The position numbers and the translations under genes are program-made. Source: Oscillospiraceae bacterium (lineage in GTDB: Bacteria; Bacillota; Clostridia; Oscillospirales; Ruminococcaceae). Taken from it: a stretch of 45,352 nt of DNA. The stretch lies in contig JAFUAD010000006.1 in the NCBI GenBank assembly GCA_017460835.1, positions 1 to 45,352 of the forward strand. The letters run 5' to 3'. This document shows positions 1-9,849 of the stretch, in pieces. The notes beneath the pieces are model-generated. The model made no database searches. It was not told the origin of the DNA and worked only from the letters and a program-made list of their open reading frames with translations. The first letter of the stretch is position 1, and every line of letters begins with the position of its first letter.

Positions 1-492
1 CTGGACTGTGCCGTGATTCTGGTCGGGCATCAGAACAAGAACGCCGGTCTCAAGGATATTTACAAGGGGCTCGGTTCGATCGACATTACCGCTGCTGCCC
101 GCTCGGTCATCACGGTTTCAAAGATACGCGGCGGGCAGCGCACTCAGCGGCTTGTGAGGCAGATCAAGAGCAGCCTCGCCCCCGAGGCGCCGCCCTGTAT
201 TTATGCATTCAATGAGAGCGGCGCACTGGAATATTCCGGGGAATATGAGAAAAAGGAACCGTCCGAAGCCGGCGCACTCGAACGCTGCAAGCTCGCGCTG
301 TATGAATATCTCAAAGGACAGCGGCGGACTTCGCGTGAATTGGTGGAATACATGAAGCAAAGGGGCTTCAGCAAAACGACCGTTGACCGGGCGAGGGCTG
401 CGCTCCGGGTGCAGGCTGAGCGCGTCGGAAAGGATTATTTGCTTACTCTGTCATATGATGACGATGATGATGAAGAAGCAAAGCACAAATAA
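1..492 (+). CDS. C-terminal part of a RepA-like AAA ATPase (5' end outside window)
   Basis: The reading frame is open from base 1, so the true start lies upstream of the window; a GTG at 13 is only an internal codon. The visible part starts with VGHQNKN and YKGLGSIDITAAARSV, which resembles the sensor/arginine region of RepA-like AAA ATPases from plasmids, phages and integrative elements (usual form GHMNK...YRGLGSIDI.AAARSV). Residues about 100-145 look like a winged-helix segment (RTSRELVEYMKQRGFSKTTV). The protein ends in a run of aspartates and EEAKHK. Family members load replication proteins or supply ATPase activity to small mobile elements, so this may be the edge of such an element. 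No integrase or other element gene is visible to the right, and the next gene is chromosomal in character. The family assignment rests on the C-terminal half only. Confidence 0.7.
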   Translation: MDCAVILVGHQNKNAGLKDIYKGLGSIDITAAARSVITVSKIRGGQRTQRLVRQIKSSLAPEAPPCIYAFNESGALEYSGEYEKKEPSEAGALERCKLALYEYLKGQRRTSRELVEYMKQRGFSKTTVDRARAALRVQAERVGKDYLLTLSYDDDDDEEAKHK

Positions 493-507
493 AATGATTG
501 CTTCCCA

Positions 508-536
508 TTGCGTTTTTCGCTCTGACATGGTATAAT
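508..536 (+). promoter_or_regulatory. Sigma-A promoter for the P-loop ATPase gene
   Basis: TTGCGT at 508-513 and TATAAT at 531-536 are separated by 17 bases, and TGG precedes the -10 (extended -10). Transcription would start near 543, upstream of the AAAGGAG ribosome site at 553-559. Confidence 0.7.
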
Positions 537-567
537 AATGAAGAACAACCGCAAAGGAGCGATTATC

Positions 568-1263
568 ATGTATCAACCGAAAAAAATCATTGTGGTGACG
601 GGGCATTTCGGCTCCGGCAAGACCAATTTCTCGACGGCGCTGGCGCTTTCGCTTGCGGCGGAGGGCAGGGCGGTGACGGTCGTGGACTTCGACCTCGTGA
701 ACCCGTACTTCCGCACGGCGGATTTCAAGGAGGCGTTTGCCGCCCACGGCATCACGCTCCGCGCGCCGGACTATGCGAATACGAATGTGGACATTCCGAG
801 CGTGCAGTTTGATTTAGGCGGGCTTGCGGCGGGCGAGGGGCATCTCATCATCGACGTCGGCGGCGACGAGGACGGCGCGGTGGCGCTGGGGCGTTATGCG
901 CATGTGCTGAACAGCTATGCGGAGACCGGCGAGCTCGATATGCTCGCTGTGGTGTCCTTCCGCCGCTACCTGACGCGCACCGCAGAGGAGACCGCCGCGT
1001 ATTTGCAGGGCATCGAGCGCGCCTCGCGCATGAAGCTGACGCACATTGTCAATAACACGAACCTCGGCATGGAGACGACCGCGGAGATGATCGCGGAGAG
1101 CATGCCGCAGTGTGAGGCGCTCAGCGCGATGACCGGGCTGCCGGTTGCCTGCGTGACCGTCCCGGATTTTGTTGAGCCGCCGGCGCTCCCCGGATACGAT
1201 GTGATGCGCGTGCCGGTGGTGGTGCGGCTGCCGTGGATGCCGCAGTCTGAGGCACTGAAATGA
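568..1263 (+). CDS. P-loop ATP-binding protein of the MinD/CobQ-like class
   Basis: A 231-residue cytosolic protein. Walker A is GHFGSGKTN near residues 10-18. VDFDLVNPYFRT follows at about 40-51, LIIDVGGDEDGA (Walker B-like) at about 93-104, and an asparagine-rich NNTN segment at about 161, as in deviant P-loop ATPases of the MinD/ParA/CobQ group. The ATG at 568 is chosen because AAAGGAG (553-559) lies eight bases upstream; an upstream in-frame ATG at 538 falls between the promoter -10 and the ribosome site. The stop overlaps the start of the flavin reductase gene (ATGA), so the two are translationally coupled and may act on one redox or cofactor process. That link is inference, and the substrate cannot be read from the sequence. 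Confidence 0.75.
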   Translation: MYQPKKIIVVTGHFGSGKTNFSTALALSLAAEGRAVTVVDFDLVNPYFRTADFKEAFAAHGITLRAPDYANTNVDIPSVQFDLGGLAAGEGHLIIDVGGDEDGAVALGRYAHVLNSYAETGELDMLAVVSFRRYLTRTAEETAAYLQGIERASRMKLTHIVNNTNLGMETTAEMIAESMPQCEALSAMTGLPVACVTVPDFVEPPALPGYDVMRVPVVVRLPWMPQSEALK

Positions 1264-1874
1264 TGCCGCAGGAACAGAGTCCTGCGCGGGTGCAGTGGGG
1301 CGGGAGCGCGCTGCTTGCGCCGGTGCCGCCTGTGCTCGTGACCTGCTGCGCGGACGGCAGGGTCAATGTGCTGACGGTCGGCTGGACGGGCATCTGCGCG
1401 ACGCATCCGCCGATGACCTATATCTCGCTGCGCCCTTCGCGCTTTTCGTATGGGATCATCAGGGAAACCGGCGTATTTGCTGTGAATCTGCCGACGACGG
1501 GGCTTGTGCGCGCGGTAGATTTCTGCGGGGTGCGCTCCGGGCGCGATACGGACAAGCTCGCGGCATGCGGCCTGCACGCGGTACAGCCCGGGGGGCTTGC
1601 GGTGCCGGTTCTGGAGGAATCGCCGGTGAGCCTGATCTGCCGGGTGCAGCAGGTGATTCCGCTCGGGTCGCATGAGATGTTTTTGGCTGAGATCGAGGCG
1701 ACATCTGTTGACGGGCGGTATGTGGACAGCAAGGGGAAGCTGAATTTGCAGCAGAGCGGGCTGCTGGCCTATGCGCACGGAGAATATTTTGCGCTCGGGC
1801 GCAAGTGCGGGGAATTCGGGTTTTCTGTCCGCAAATCATCGGCGAAGAAAAAGAAAAGAGGGGTTCCCGGGTAA
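1260..1874 (+). CDS. Flavin reductase family protein (flavoredoxin-like)
   Basis: A 204-residue protein with the split-barrel flavin reductase-like domain. The N-terminal block has LAPVPPVLVTC, NVLTVGWTGICATHPPM and YISLRPSRFSYGII, followed by GVFAVNLPT and the CGVRSGRDTDKL loop, the usual order in flavoredoxins that bind FMN and pass electrons between donors and acceptors. The end of the domain has the usual LAYAHGEYFALG segment. The C-terminus is a basic tail (KSSAKKKKRGVPG), longer than typical. The start overlaps the upstream stop by four bases (ATGA); a second ATG at 1263 is equally possible. The electron partner is unknown. Confidence 0.85.
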   Translation: MMPQEQSPARVQWGGSALLAPVPPVLVTCCADGRVNVLTVGWTGICATHPPMTYISLRPSRFSYGIIRETGVFAVNLPTTGLVRAVDFCGVRSGRDTDKLAACGLHAVQPGGLAVPVLEESPVSLICRVQQVIPLGSHEMFLAEIEATSVDGRYVDSKGKLNLQQSGLLAYAHGEYFALGRKCGEFGFSVRKSSAKKKKRGVPG

Positions 1875-1929
1875 AGCAGCCTGTTGGTTATTCATTTTAC
1901 TGAATACTGTAACGGAAAGGAACAGAATC

Positions 1930-2271
1930 ATGGAAGAACACATGCCAAGAAACGCATTTGATATTCCCGCGGTGTTTTATTTCGAGGTCGGGAACATTCA
2001 CACCGGCAGCCGGGGCGCGCTCCGCTACCGCATTCTGCCGAAGGACGGCAGTCTGATTACGGAGGCATGGCGGGAGGATATCTGCTATGAGCTTGCGAAG
2101 GAGCGCGGGGTGATCGAGGCAACGGAATCCTTCCCCGTCAGCAAGGAGGGATTTCAGCAGATGCTGGATTTTTTGCAGAATCTTTATGATACATGCGGGT
2201 ACTGCCCGCCTCCGATACAGCAAAGCGCCGGTCGGCAGTGCCGACAGCCGATACAGCAAAGCGACGACTGA
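1930..2271 (+). CDS. Small unknown protein whose C-terminus runs into a dispersed repeat
   Basis: A 113-residue protein of no family I recognise. The ATG at 1930 follows a GGAAAGGA site at 1913-1920; the open frame extends further upstream into the flavin reductase gene but has no better start. Residues 1-90 are ordinary globular sequence (FDIPAVFYFEVGNIHTGS...). The last 25 residues, rich in Cys, Pro and Gln (CPPPIQQS and RQPIQQSDD), are coded by the beginning of repeat locus R1, which carries two copies of a GATACAGCAAAGCG block. The original stop has therefore probably been replaced by repeat sequence. The gene lies 55 bases after the flavin reductase and could be its operon partner. No signal peptide or membrane segment is seen. 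Confidence 0.6.
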   Translation: MEEHMPRNAFDIPAVFYFEVGNIHTGSRGALRYRILPKDGSLITEAWREDICYELAKERGVIEATESFPVSKEGFQQMLDFLQNLYDTCGYCPPPIQQSAGRQCRQPIQQSDD

Positions 2272-2430
2272 GCGAATTGTTCTATATTGGTTTGAATCTC
2301 GCCTGTTGACTATTGGGCGTAATCATATCGCCTGCACGCCCAAGCGTGCCAAAATATTCGGCTGAGATAAAACAATCAGCTTATCTCATTATGGTGCGAA
2401 GCGAAATGGAGGCCGGCACTGCCCGCCCGG
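2201..2430. repeat. Dispersed repeat locus R1 (modules A and B)
   Basis: Module A (2252-2319) runs from CAGCAAAGCGACGACTGAGC through TTCTATATTGGTTTGAATC to CGCCTGTTGAC.ATTGGGCG. A 14-base variable spacer follows. Module B (2334-2406) starts with the hairpin GCACGCCCAAGCGTGC, continues with ATTCGGCTGAGA and ends CTCATTATGGTGCGAAGCGA. A GGAGGCCGGCACTGCC tail follows. The same order and spacing recur at 9571-9742. A partial first copy of the module A start lies at 2214-2227. The repeat starts inside the preceding gene. Confidence 0.85.
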
Positions 2431-2503
2431 CCGGCCGAAAATGGCGAAAAGAGGGAGGAAAGATGCCGTTATTTTGTGAAATCGGCAGAAATTTTCCGAG
2501 GTC

Positions 2504-2532
2504 TTGACAAATTGACAAAAAATCATTATAAT
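2504..2532 (+). promoter_or_regulatory. Consensus sigma-A promoter of the str operon
   Basis: TTGACA at 2504-2509 and TATAAT at 2527-2532 with a 17-base spacer; both boxes match the consensus exactly. A second TTGACA at 2512-2517 is too close to the -10 to serve it. The start codon of rpsL is 61 bases downstream of the -10. Confidence 0.9.
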
Positions 2533-2593
2533 AATATGAGTGCGCGTTATCGCCGCGCACGGTTATTCTATTATTAAAAGAAGGAGGAAAATC

Positions 2594-3016
2594 ATGCCAA
2601 CATTCAATCAGCTCGTTCGCAAGGGCAGAAAGACTCTGGCGGAGAAATCGACCGCTCCGGCACTTCAGAAGGGCTACAATGCTCAGAAGAAGTCCCAGAT
2701 CGACCTCAGCTCCCCGCAGAAGCGCGGTGTCTGCACCGCCGTCAAGACTGCTACCCCGAAAAAGCCGAACTCCGCAATGCGGAAGATCGCGAGAGTGCGC
2801 CTGACCAACGGTTATGAGGTGACAGCCTACATTCCGGGTATCGGTCACAATTTGCAGGAGCACAGCGTCGTTCTGATCCGCGGCGGACGTGTCAAGGATC
2901 TGCCTGGTGTGCGTTATCACATCATCCGCGGAACCCTCGACGCACAGGGCGTGAACGGCCGTCTCCAGGCTCGTTCCAAGTACGGCGCAAAGCGCCCGAA
3001 GGCAGGCAAGAAGTAA
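2594..3016 (+). CDS. rpsL: 30S ribosomal protein S12
   Basis: A 140-residue S12, the usual length in clostridia. It contributes to decoding at the A site of the small subunit. The N-terminus [12 protein letters not shown], the [17 protein letters not shown] block and [16 protein letters not shown] are diagnostic. The lysines in TPKKPNSA and GRVKDLPG, where streptomycin-resistance changes fall, are wild type. The ATG at 2594 sits behind AAGGAGG at 2581-2587; an upstream in-frame ATG at 2540 is rejected because it lacks such a site and would add a non-S12 leader. It is the first gene of rpsL-rpsG-fusA. Confidence 0.98.
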   Translation: MPTFNQLVRKGRKTLAEKSTAPALQKGYNAQKKSQIDLSSPQKRGVCTAVKTATPKKPNSAMRKIARVRLTNGYEVTAYIPGIGHNLQEHSVVLIRGGRVKDLPGVRYHIIRGTLDAQGVNGRLQARSKYGAKRPKAGKK

Positions 3017-3206
3017 GTTTCTCCCCTGCACCCCAGATCGCAAAACCCCACACGGCACTTGTGGATTTGATTGATGGCATGTATTTTTTCTTTAGAAAAC
3101 ATATGCTGTCTCTTTTCTGCACGGCGCCTACACCGCGTTCCCCGCGCGTAACGGGGAAACAGGTGAGTACCTGTGAATTCATCTTTTATGAAGGAGGGAA
3201 GCGAGT
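3017..3206 (+). promoter_or_regulatory. Structured rpsL-rpsG spacer, possible S7 autoregulatory site
   Basis: The 190-base gap between rpsL and rpsG is long for a ribosomal operon and contains two clear hairpins just before rpsG. One is TTCCCCG (3138-3144) with CGGGGAA (3152-3158); the other is CAGGT (3160-3164) with ACCTG (3169-3173). In E. coli, S7 represses the str operon by binding the S12-S7 spacer. A similar role here is inference from position and structure only. Confidence 0.35.
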
Positions 3207-3677
3207 ATGCCAAGAAGAGGCAGTATCGCAAAGCGTGACGTTCTGGCAGACCCGATGTACGGCTCCAAGCTGGTCACCCGTCTGATCAACAACATCATGC
3301 TCGACGGCAAGAAGGGTGTCGCACAGAAGATTGTGTATGACGCATTCGAGATCGTGAAAACCAAGACCGACCGCGATCCGCTGGAGGTCTTTGAACAGGC
3401 AATGGAGAACATTATGCCGGTTCTGGAGGTCAAGGCCCGCCGCATGGGCGGTGCGACCTATCAGGTCCCGATGGAGGTTCGCCCGGACCGCCGTCAGACT
3501 CTGGGCCTGCGCTGGATCACCAAGTATTCCAGACTGCGTTCCGAGAAGACCATGAAGGAGCGTCTGGCAGGCGAGATCGTTGACGCTGTCAACGGCACCG
3601 GCGGCTCTGTCAAGAAGCGCGAGGATACCCACAAGATGGCAGAGGCAAACAAGGCGTTTGCACACTATCGCTGGTGA
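3207..3677 (+). CDS. rpsG: 30S ribosomal protein S7
   Basis: A 156-residue S7, the standard bacterial length. It nucleates assembly of the 30S head and lines the mRNA exit region. Family blocks seen are [60 protein letters not shown] and [15 protein letters not shown] at the end. The ATG at 3207 has a strong AAGGAGGG site about ten bases upstream. fusA follows after 66 bases with its own AGGAGG, so the three genes are probably cotranscribed. Confidence 0.98.
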   Translation: MPRRGSIAKRDVLADPMYGSKLVTRLINNIMLDGKKGVAQKIVYDAFEIVKTKTDRDPLEVFEQAMENIMPVLEVKARRMGGATYQVPMEVRPDRRQTLGLRWITKYSRLRSEKTMKERLAGEIVDAVNGTGGSVKKREDTHKMAEANKAFAHYRW

Positions 3678-3743
3678 TCTGCGGCGAGGATGCCCGCAGA
3701 TGTCTGCCGCAATGCAGACGAAACTATTTAGGAGGAACCCGGA

Positions 3744-5831
<2,088 letters not shown>

Positions 5832-5847
5832 TTCCGAACGCGTTTTC

Positions 5848-5932
5848 GCAGATTTCCTTCCCCGACTGCACCCTGAGCAGCATCAGAACGGGGATATCCG
5901 CTGCCGGATGAAAAAAATCTGCTGTCTTTTTG
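5848..5932 (+). terminator. Terminator-like structure after fusA
   Basis: GCAGATTT (5848-5855) can pair with AAATCTGC (5915-5922), with an inner CCCCG/CGGGG pair (5860-5864 with 5889-5893). The outer stem is followed by TGTCTTTTT and, a little further on, by a longer T run. The loop is large for a classic terminator, so this is a moderate call. Confidence 0.5.
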
Positions 5933-5952
5933 GAATTTTTTTCTAAAAAGGC

Positions 5953-5981
5953 TTGCATTTTTCTCTCAAATCTGGTAGAAT
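5953..5981 (+). promoter_or_regulatory. Sigma-A promoter of tuf
   Basis: TTGCAT at 5953-5958 and TAGAAT at 5976-5981 are 17 bases apart, with TGG before the -10. This gives tuf its own transcript with a leader of about 75 bases, in addition to any read-through from fusA. Confidence 0.8.
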
Positions 5982-6061
5982 ATAAGGTGTCAGGTCCTTG
6001 TCGTATCCAGATGATGACCGAACCTTATTTATTCCAAATTCTTTATTAGGAGGAGATTCCA

Positions 6062-7264
6062 ATGGCAAAGGAACATTTTGAACGTACAAAACCCCATGTC
6101 AACATTGGTACCATCGGCCACGTTGACCACGGCAAGACCACTCTGACTGCTGCGATCACCAAGACGCTGGCAATGAAGGGTCAGGCAAAGTTTGAGGACT
6201 ATTCCATGATCGACAAGGCTCCGGAGGAGCGCGCTCGCGGAATCACAATCAACACTGCTCACGTTGAGTACGAGACCGATAAGCGTCACTATGCTCACGT
6301 TGACTGCCCCGGTCACGCTGACTATATCAAGAACATGATCACCGGTGCTGCACAGATGGACGGCGCAATCCTCGTTGTCGCTGCTTCCGACGGCCCGATG
6401 GCTCAGACCAAGGAGCACATCCTGCTCGCGCGTCAGGTCGGCGTGCCGGCAATCGTCGTGTTCATGAACAAGACCGACCTGGTCGATGACGAAGAGCTGA
6501 TCGACCTCGTTGAGATGGATATCCGCGATACCCTGAGCTCCTACGAGTTCCCCGGCGATGACATTCCGATCATCAAGGGCTCCGCTTTCCAGGCACTCGA
6601 CTCCAAGTCCACCGATATCAATGATCCGGTCTATGCACCGATCCTTGAGCTGATGGATGCTGTCGATTCCTATATCCCGACTCCGGACAGAAAGGCTGAC
6701 CAGCCGTTCCTGATGCCGGTTGAGGATACCATGACCATCTCCGGCCGCGGCACTGTTGCTACCGGTCGTGTCGAGCGCGGCCAGATCAAGGTCGGTGAGA
6801 CTGTTGAGATCGTCGGCCTGAAGGACGAGAAGACCTCTACTGTCGTGACCGGTCTGGAAATGTTCCGTAAGACTCTGGACTATGCAGAAGCCGGCGACAA
6901 CATCGGCGCTCTGCTCCGCGGTATTGCCCGTAAGGACATCGAAAGAGGACAGGTTCTCTGCAAGCCGGGTTCCATTCACCCGCACACCAAGTTCAAGGGT
7001 CAGGTTTACGTTCTGAAGAAGGAAGAGGGCGGTCGTCATAAGCCGTTCTTCACCAACTACCGTCCGCAGTTCTACTTCCGTACAACTGACGTTACCGGTA
7101 TCATCACGCTGCCGGAAGGCGTTCAGATGTGCAACCCCGGCGATAACATCGAGATCTCTGTCGAGCTGATCACCCCGATCGCAATTGAGCAGGGCCTCCG
7201 TTTCGCTATCCGCGAGGGCGGCAGAACTGTTGGTTCCGGCGTTGTCACCGAGATCGACGAGTAA
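6062..7264 (+). CDS. tuf: Translation elongation factor Tu
   Basis: A 400-residue EF-Tu that carries aminoacyl-tRNA to the ribosome with GTP. G1 is GHVDHGKTT (about residue 19), G2 is [13 protein letters not shown]3 is [12 protein letters not shown] and G4 is [11 protein letters not shown]. Domains 2 and 3 follow, with [13 protein letters not shown] and [13 protein letters not shown]. The last residues are [16 protein letters not shown]. The ATG at 6062 follows AGGAGGAG by six bases. A bidirectional terminator lies 22 bases after the stop. Codon choice is strongly biased, as expected for a very highly expressed gene. Confidence 0.98.
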   Translation: MAKEHFERTKPHVNIGTIGHVDHGKTTLTAAITKTLAMKGQAKFEDYSMIDKAPEERARGITINTAHVEYETDKRHYAHVDCPGHADYIKNMITGAAQMDGAILVVAASDGPMAQTKEHILLARQVGVPAIVVFMNKTDLVDDEELIDLVEMDIRDTLSSYEFPGDDIPIIKGSAFQALDSKSTDINDPVYAPILELMDAVDSYIPTPDRKADQPFLMPVEDTMTISGRGTVATGRVERGQIKVGETVEIVGLKDEKTSTVVTGLEMFRKTLDYAEAGDNIGALLRGIARKDIERGQVLCKPGSIHPHTKFKGQVYVLKKEEGGRHKPFFTNYRPQFYFRTTDVTGIITLPEGVQMCNPGDNIEISVELITPIAIEQGLRFAIREGGRTVGSGVVTEIDE

Positions 7265-7285
7265 TCTGATTGAATCCAATCAAAC

Positions 7286-7316
7286 AAAAACCGAGGGCAG
7301 ATGCCCTCGGTTTTTT
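7286..7316. terminator. Bidirectional terminator between tuf and the jelly-roll gene
   Basis: CCGAGGGC (7291-7298), loop AGAT, GCCCTCGG (7303-7310), flanked by AAAAA on the left and TTTTTT on the right. It ends tuf on the plus strand and gives a T run on the minus strand for the converging gene at 7339. Confidence 0.93.
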
Positions 7317-7338
7317 GCTTTCGCCCGCAGGAGTGCGC

Positions 7339-7905
7339 TTATGCCTCTGTCACGGTCATGGATGCGGCAAAGACATTCGGCGCGGTGCCTGCGACCGGAA
7401 TGTTGACCGCGGCGCCGGAGACATTCACGAGCGCCCATGCGGTGCCGGCAGGGAGGAATGCAACCGCGTTGCCGGAAATCTGCGTGCCGCCGGTCGTCGG
7501 AACCTCCGCTGCACCGGAAACGCCCAGAACCGTCTGGCCGTCCAGCGATTGCAGCGCGATGACCGCATCGGCTGCCGCGCCGTCAGACTGCACCAGAACA
7601 TTCCAGTTGAACTCGTAAACGCCCGGTTCCGTCACCAGAACCGCACGGCTCGCCGCGTCATAGCTGAGCCCGTTTCCGGTCTGCCGGAGCAGTCCGGTCA
7701 TCGGGATCGCAGCGCCGTTCGCAAGGGCGGTCTGCGCGGTCGCGAGCTGTACGCTCAGGGTGTCCGGCTCAGCCGGCGGGAACGGCACCGGCGGCGCAGG
7801 CGTCGGCGGAAACGGCTGGGGCGGTGTCGGCTGCGGCGGGAAGGGATACGGCGGATATCCGCAGCAGTTTGCTCTGCCGAAGCTGGCATCAATCATCATC
7901 TTCAT
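7339..7905 (-). CDS. Proline-rich protein with a C1q/TNF-like jelly-roll domain (BclA C-terminus-like)
   Basis: A 188-residue protein. Residues 1-15 are MKMMIDASFGRANCC. A Pro-Tyr/Phe-Pro rich linker (GYPPYPFPPQPTPPQPFPP and on) spans about 17-45. The last 135 residues look like the jelly-roll found at the C-terminus of spore-coat and exosporium collagen-like proteins, with GVYEFNWNVLVQ, VSGAAEVP and LVNVSGAAVNI. The proline segment stands where such proteins have collagen triplets. No signal peptide or membrane segment is seen. The start at 7905 is chosen over the longer frame from 7938 because the residues before it look like leader and a weak AAAGAG site precedes it; alternative Met codons lie at residues 3 and 4. 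A surface or spore role is inference. Confidence 0.6.
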   Translation of the reverse strand: MKMMIDASFGRANCCGYPPYPFPPQPTPPQPFPPTPAPPVPFPPAEPDTLSVQLATAQTALANGAAIPMTGLLRQTGNGLSYDAASRAVLVTEPGVYEFNWNVLVQSDGAAADAVIALQSLDGQTVLGVSGAAEVPTTGGTQISGNAVAFLPAGTAWALVNVSGAAVNIPVAGTAPNVFAASMTVTEA

Positions 7906-8066
7906 CACTCTTTTCTCTCTTGATTCCAAATCCAGCAAGTCGCTGCATTTGTAATACAGAATATGCAGCAGCGCGGAAAATGGTGAAACACTGCACCGCG
8001 CCGCGGCAGATTATGACAAAATTCTGACTTTTTCCTTTTGTTTCCTTATTTTTTTCAAAAAAGGTA

Positions 8067-8095
8067 TTCCATTTTCCGCGGTTTTCTGGTATAAT
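8067..8095 (+). promoter_or_regulatory. Extended -10 promoter of the carboxypeptidase-like gene
   Basis: TATAAT at 8090-8095 preceded by TGG. The -35 region at 8067 (TTCCAT) is poor, so recognition would depend on the extended -10. AGGAG at 8147-8151 and the start at 8161 follow. Confidence 0.65.
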
Positions 8096-8160
8096 AAATG
8101 TGTACGCGCACCCGGAGATCGGGGTGCAGAACCCGGAAATACATTTAGGAGATGAATCCC

Positions 8161-9543
8161 ATGCAGAAACGCCTCTTGTCCGCATTGCTCGCCGTATGCA
8201 CGGCGGTCGTGATGCTCTGCAATCTGCCGGCGCAGAAGGCACATGCGCTGCTCTTTACCCCGAACAGCACCGTGCAGAGCGATGCCGCCATTCTGATGAA
8301 CCTCGACGTCGGACAGATCGTCTATGAGAAGAACGCTGACAGAAAGGAATATCCCGCTGCGCTTTCGCAGATCATGACCGCTGTGGTCGTGCTGGAAAAC
8401 TGCGCGGATATCAGCAGCGTGTCGGTTACGGCGACAGAGGAAATGTCCGTTGCGCTGAATAATGAGGAGCATCAGTCTGAGCTGCGGCGCGCCGGTATTC
8501 TGCCGGGCGATACGCTGACGGTCGAGGATCTGCTCTATGCGATGATGCTGACCTCCTCCTGCGAGGCCGATTATATGCTCTCGGAGAAGATCGGCGGAAG
8601 CCTCGACGGCTTTATCGCGATGATGAACGCGAAGGCAGAGGAGCTCGGCATGGAGGATACGCGCTTTACCACCGCCGGCCAGCTTTACAGCCCGCGTCAG
8701 CTCTCGACCGCCCGCGATATGATGAAGCTGCTCTCCTATGCGATGACGCTGCCGCGCTTCGAGACCATTGCCTGCGCAAACAGCTACACGCCGCCGGGCG
8801 CCGCTGCTGCCGAAAAATCCGATATCTGGAACTGGACGCACTCCAATCTGATGGTTGAGCCGAGCAGCGATTATTACTGCAACGGCGTCCGCGGCATCAA
8901 GACCGGCAACTCTGAGGACGGCGGCCGCAGCATCGCCTGCAAGGCCTCCAGAGACGGCATCAATTACCTGCTGATCTGCATGAATGCGCCGCTGACCGAT
9001 GCGGAGGGCGAGAACCATTTTTATCATCTGGAGGATGCCTCGAACATTCTGGAGTGGGCATTCCTGCATCTTTCGTTCCAGGATATCCTGAGCGAGATGA
9101 CCGAGCTCGGCGAGATCAAGGTCGTGGATGCGAAGGGCAAGATTGATTATGTCAAGGTGCGGCCGGTTTCGGGCTATTCGTGCATCTGGTGCGATACGAC
9201 GGACATCAACAGCGTGAAGCCGATCGGCGACTGGCCGACCAAGCTGAATGCGCCGGTTTATGTCGGCACGAAGCTCGGCACGGTGACGCTGAAGCTCTCC
9301 GGCGAGACGCTCGCTGAAATCGACGTTGTTGCGTCCTATACGGTCGAGCGGTCGTTTTGGCAGTATAATCTGCACAAGATCCCCGGATTTTTCACGATGG
9401 GTCAGGTAAAGAAGATTCTGATTCTGGGGATTGTGCTGTCGCTGATTTATATTGGGCTGTGCGTGTTCTTTGCATTCCGGTATCATGAGGACAGAAAGCG
9501 CCGCGCAGAGGCAAGAGCCGGCTACTACCGCAATAAAAAGTGA
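8161..9543 (+). CDS. Membrane-anchored D-alanyl-D-alanine carboxypeptidase homologue lacking catalytic residues
   Basis: A 460-residue low-molecular-weight penicillin-binding protein homologue. A signal peptide (KRLLSALLAVCTAVVMLC) is followed by the serine-peptidase S11 domain, a C-terminal beta domain, and a transmembrane helix near residues 415-435 ending in a basic cytoplasmic tail. In active enzymes the SxxK box reads PASLTKIMT; here it is PAALSQIMT, so the nucleophile Ser is Ala67 and the Lys is Gln70. The SxN box is SSC (132-134). KTG (247-249) is kept. The enzyme is therefore probably inactive as a peptidase and may bind peptidoglycan or regulate others. The ATG at 8161 is preferred because AGGAG (8147-8151) is nine bases upstream; the ATG at 8152 would touch the ribosome site. 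Repeat R2 begins just after the stop. Confidence 0.88.
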   Translation: MQKRLLSALLAVCTAVVMLCNLPAQKAHALLFTPNSTVQSDAAILMNLDVGQIVYEKNADRKEYPAALSQIMTAVVVLENCADISSVSVTATEEMSVALNNEEHQSELRRAGILPGDTLTVEDLLYAMMLTSSCEADYMLSEKIGGSLDGFIAMMNAKAEELGMEDTRFTTAGQLYSPRQLSTARDMMKLLSYAMTLPRFETIACANSYTPPGAAAAEKSDIWNWTHSNLMVEPSSDYYCNGVRGIKTGNSEDGGRSIACKASRDGINYLLICMNAPLTDAEGENHFYHLEDASNILEWAFLHLSFQDILSEMTELGEIKVVDAKGKIDYVKVRPVSGYSCIWCDTTDINSVKPIGDWPTKLNAPVYVGTKLGTVTLKLSGETLAEIDVVASYTVERSFWQYNLHKIPGFFTMGQVKKILILGIVLSLIYIGLCVFFAFRYHEDRKRRAEARAGYYRNKK

Positions 9544-9555
9544 CGCGGTCGGCGG

Positions 9556-9835
9556 GGAGTGCCCGCCTCCGATACAGCAAAGCGACGACTGAGCGAATTG
9601 TTCTATATTGGTTTGAATCTCGCCTGTTGACAATTGGGCGTGTTCCCGCGCGTGCACGCCCAAGCGTGCCCACATATTCGGCTGAGAAAAGAAACCTGCC
9701 TTCGCTCATTGTGGTGCGAAGCGAATCGGCAGCCGGCACTGCCGGCCAGCACACTCCTGTGCTGCGTCCTGAATAAGATTGGGAGCATGCAACAAGAAAC
9801 CCGCGAAGCCAAAATGGAGGCCGGCACTGCCGGTC
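9556..9835. repeat. Dispersed repeat locus R2 (modules A, B and C)
   Basis: Module A is at 9571-9640, the 13-base variable spacer follows, and module B is at 9654-9725, the same arrangement as R1. Module C follows at 9747-9833: a hairpin AGCACACTCCTGTGCT, then TTGGGAGCATGCAACAAGAA, then GCGAAGCCAAAATGGAGGCC and a GGCACTGCC palindrome. Module C occurs in the opposite orientation at 44467-44556. The locus begins 12 bases after the preceding stop codon. Confidence 0.88.
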
Positions 9836-9849
9836 GCAGGGGCGCAAAC

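Noticed and set aside
2512-2517. Second TTGACA ahead of rpsL as a -35
   Set aside because: Only nine bases from the TATAAT; the upstream TTGACA has the correct spacing.
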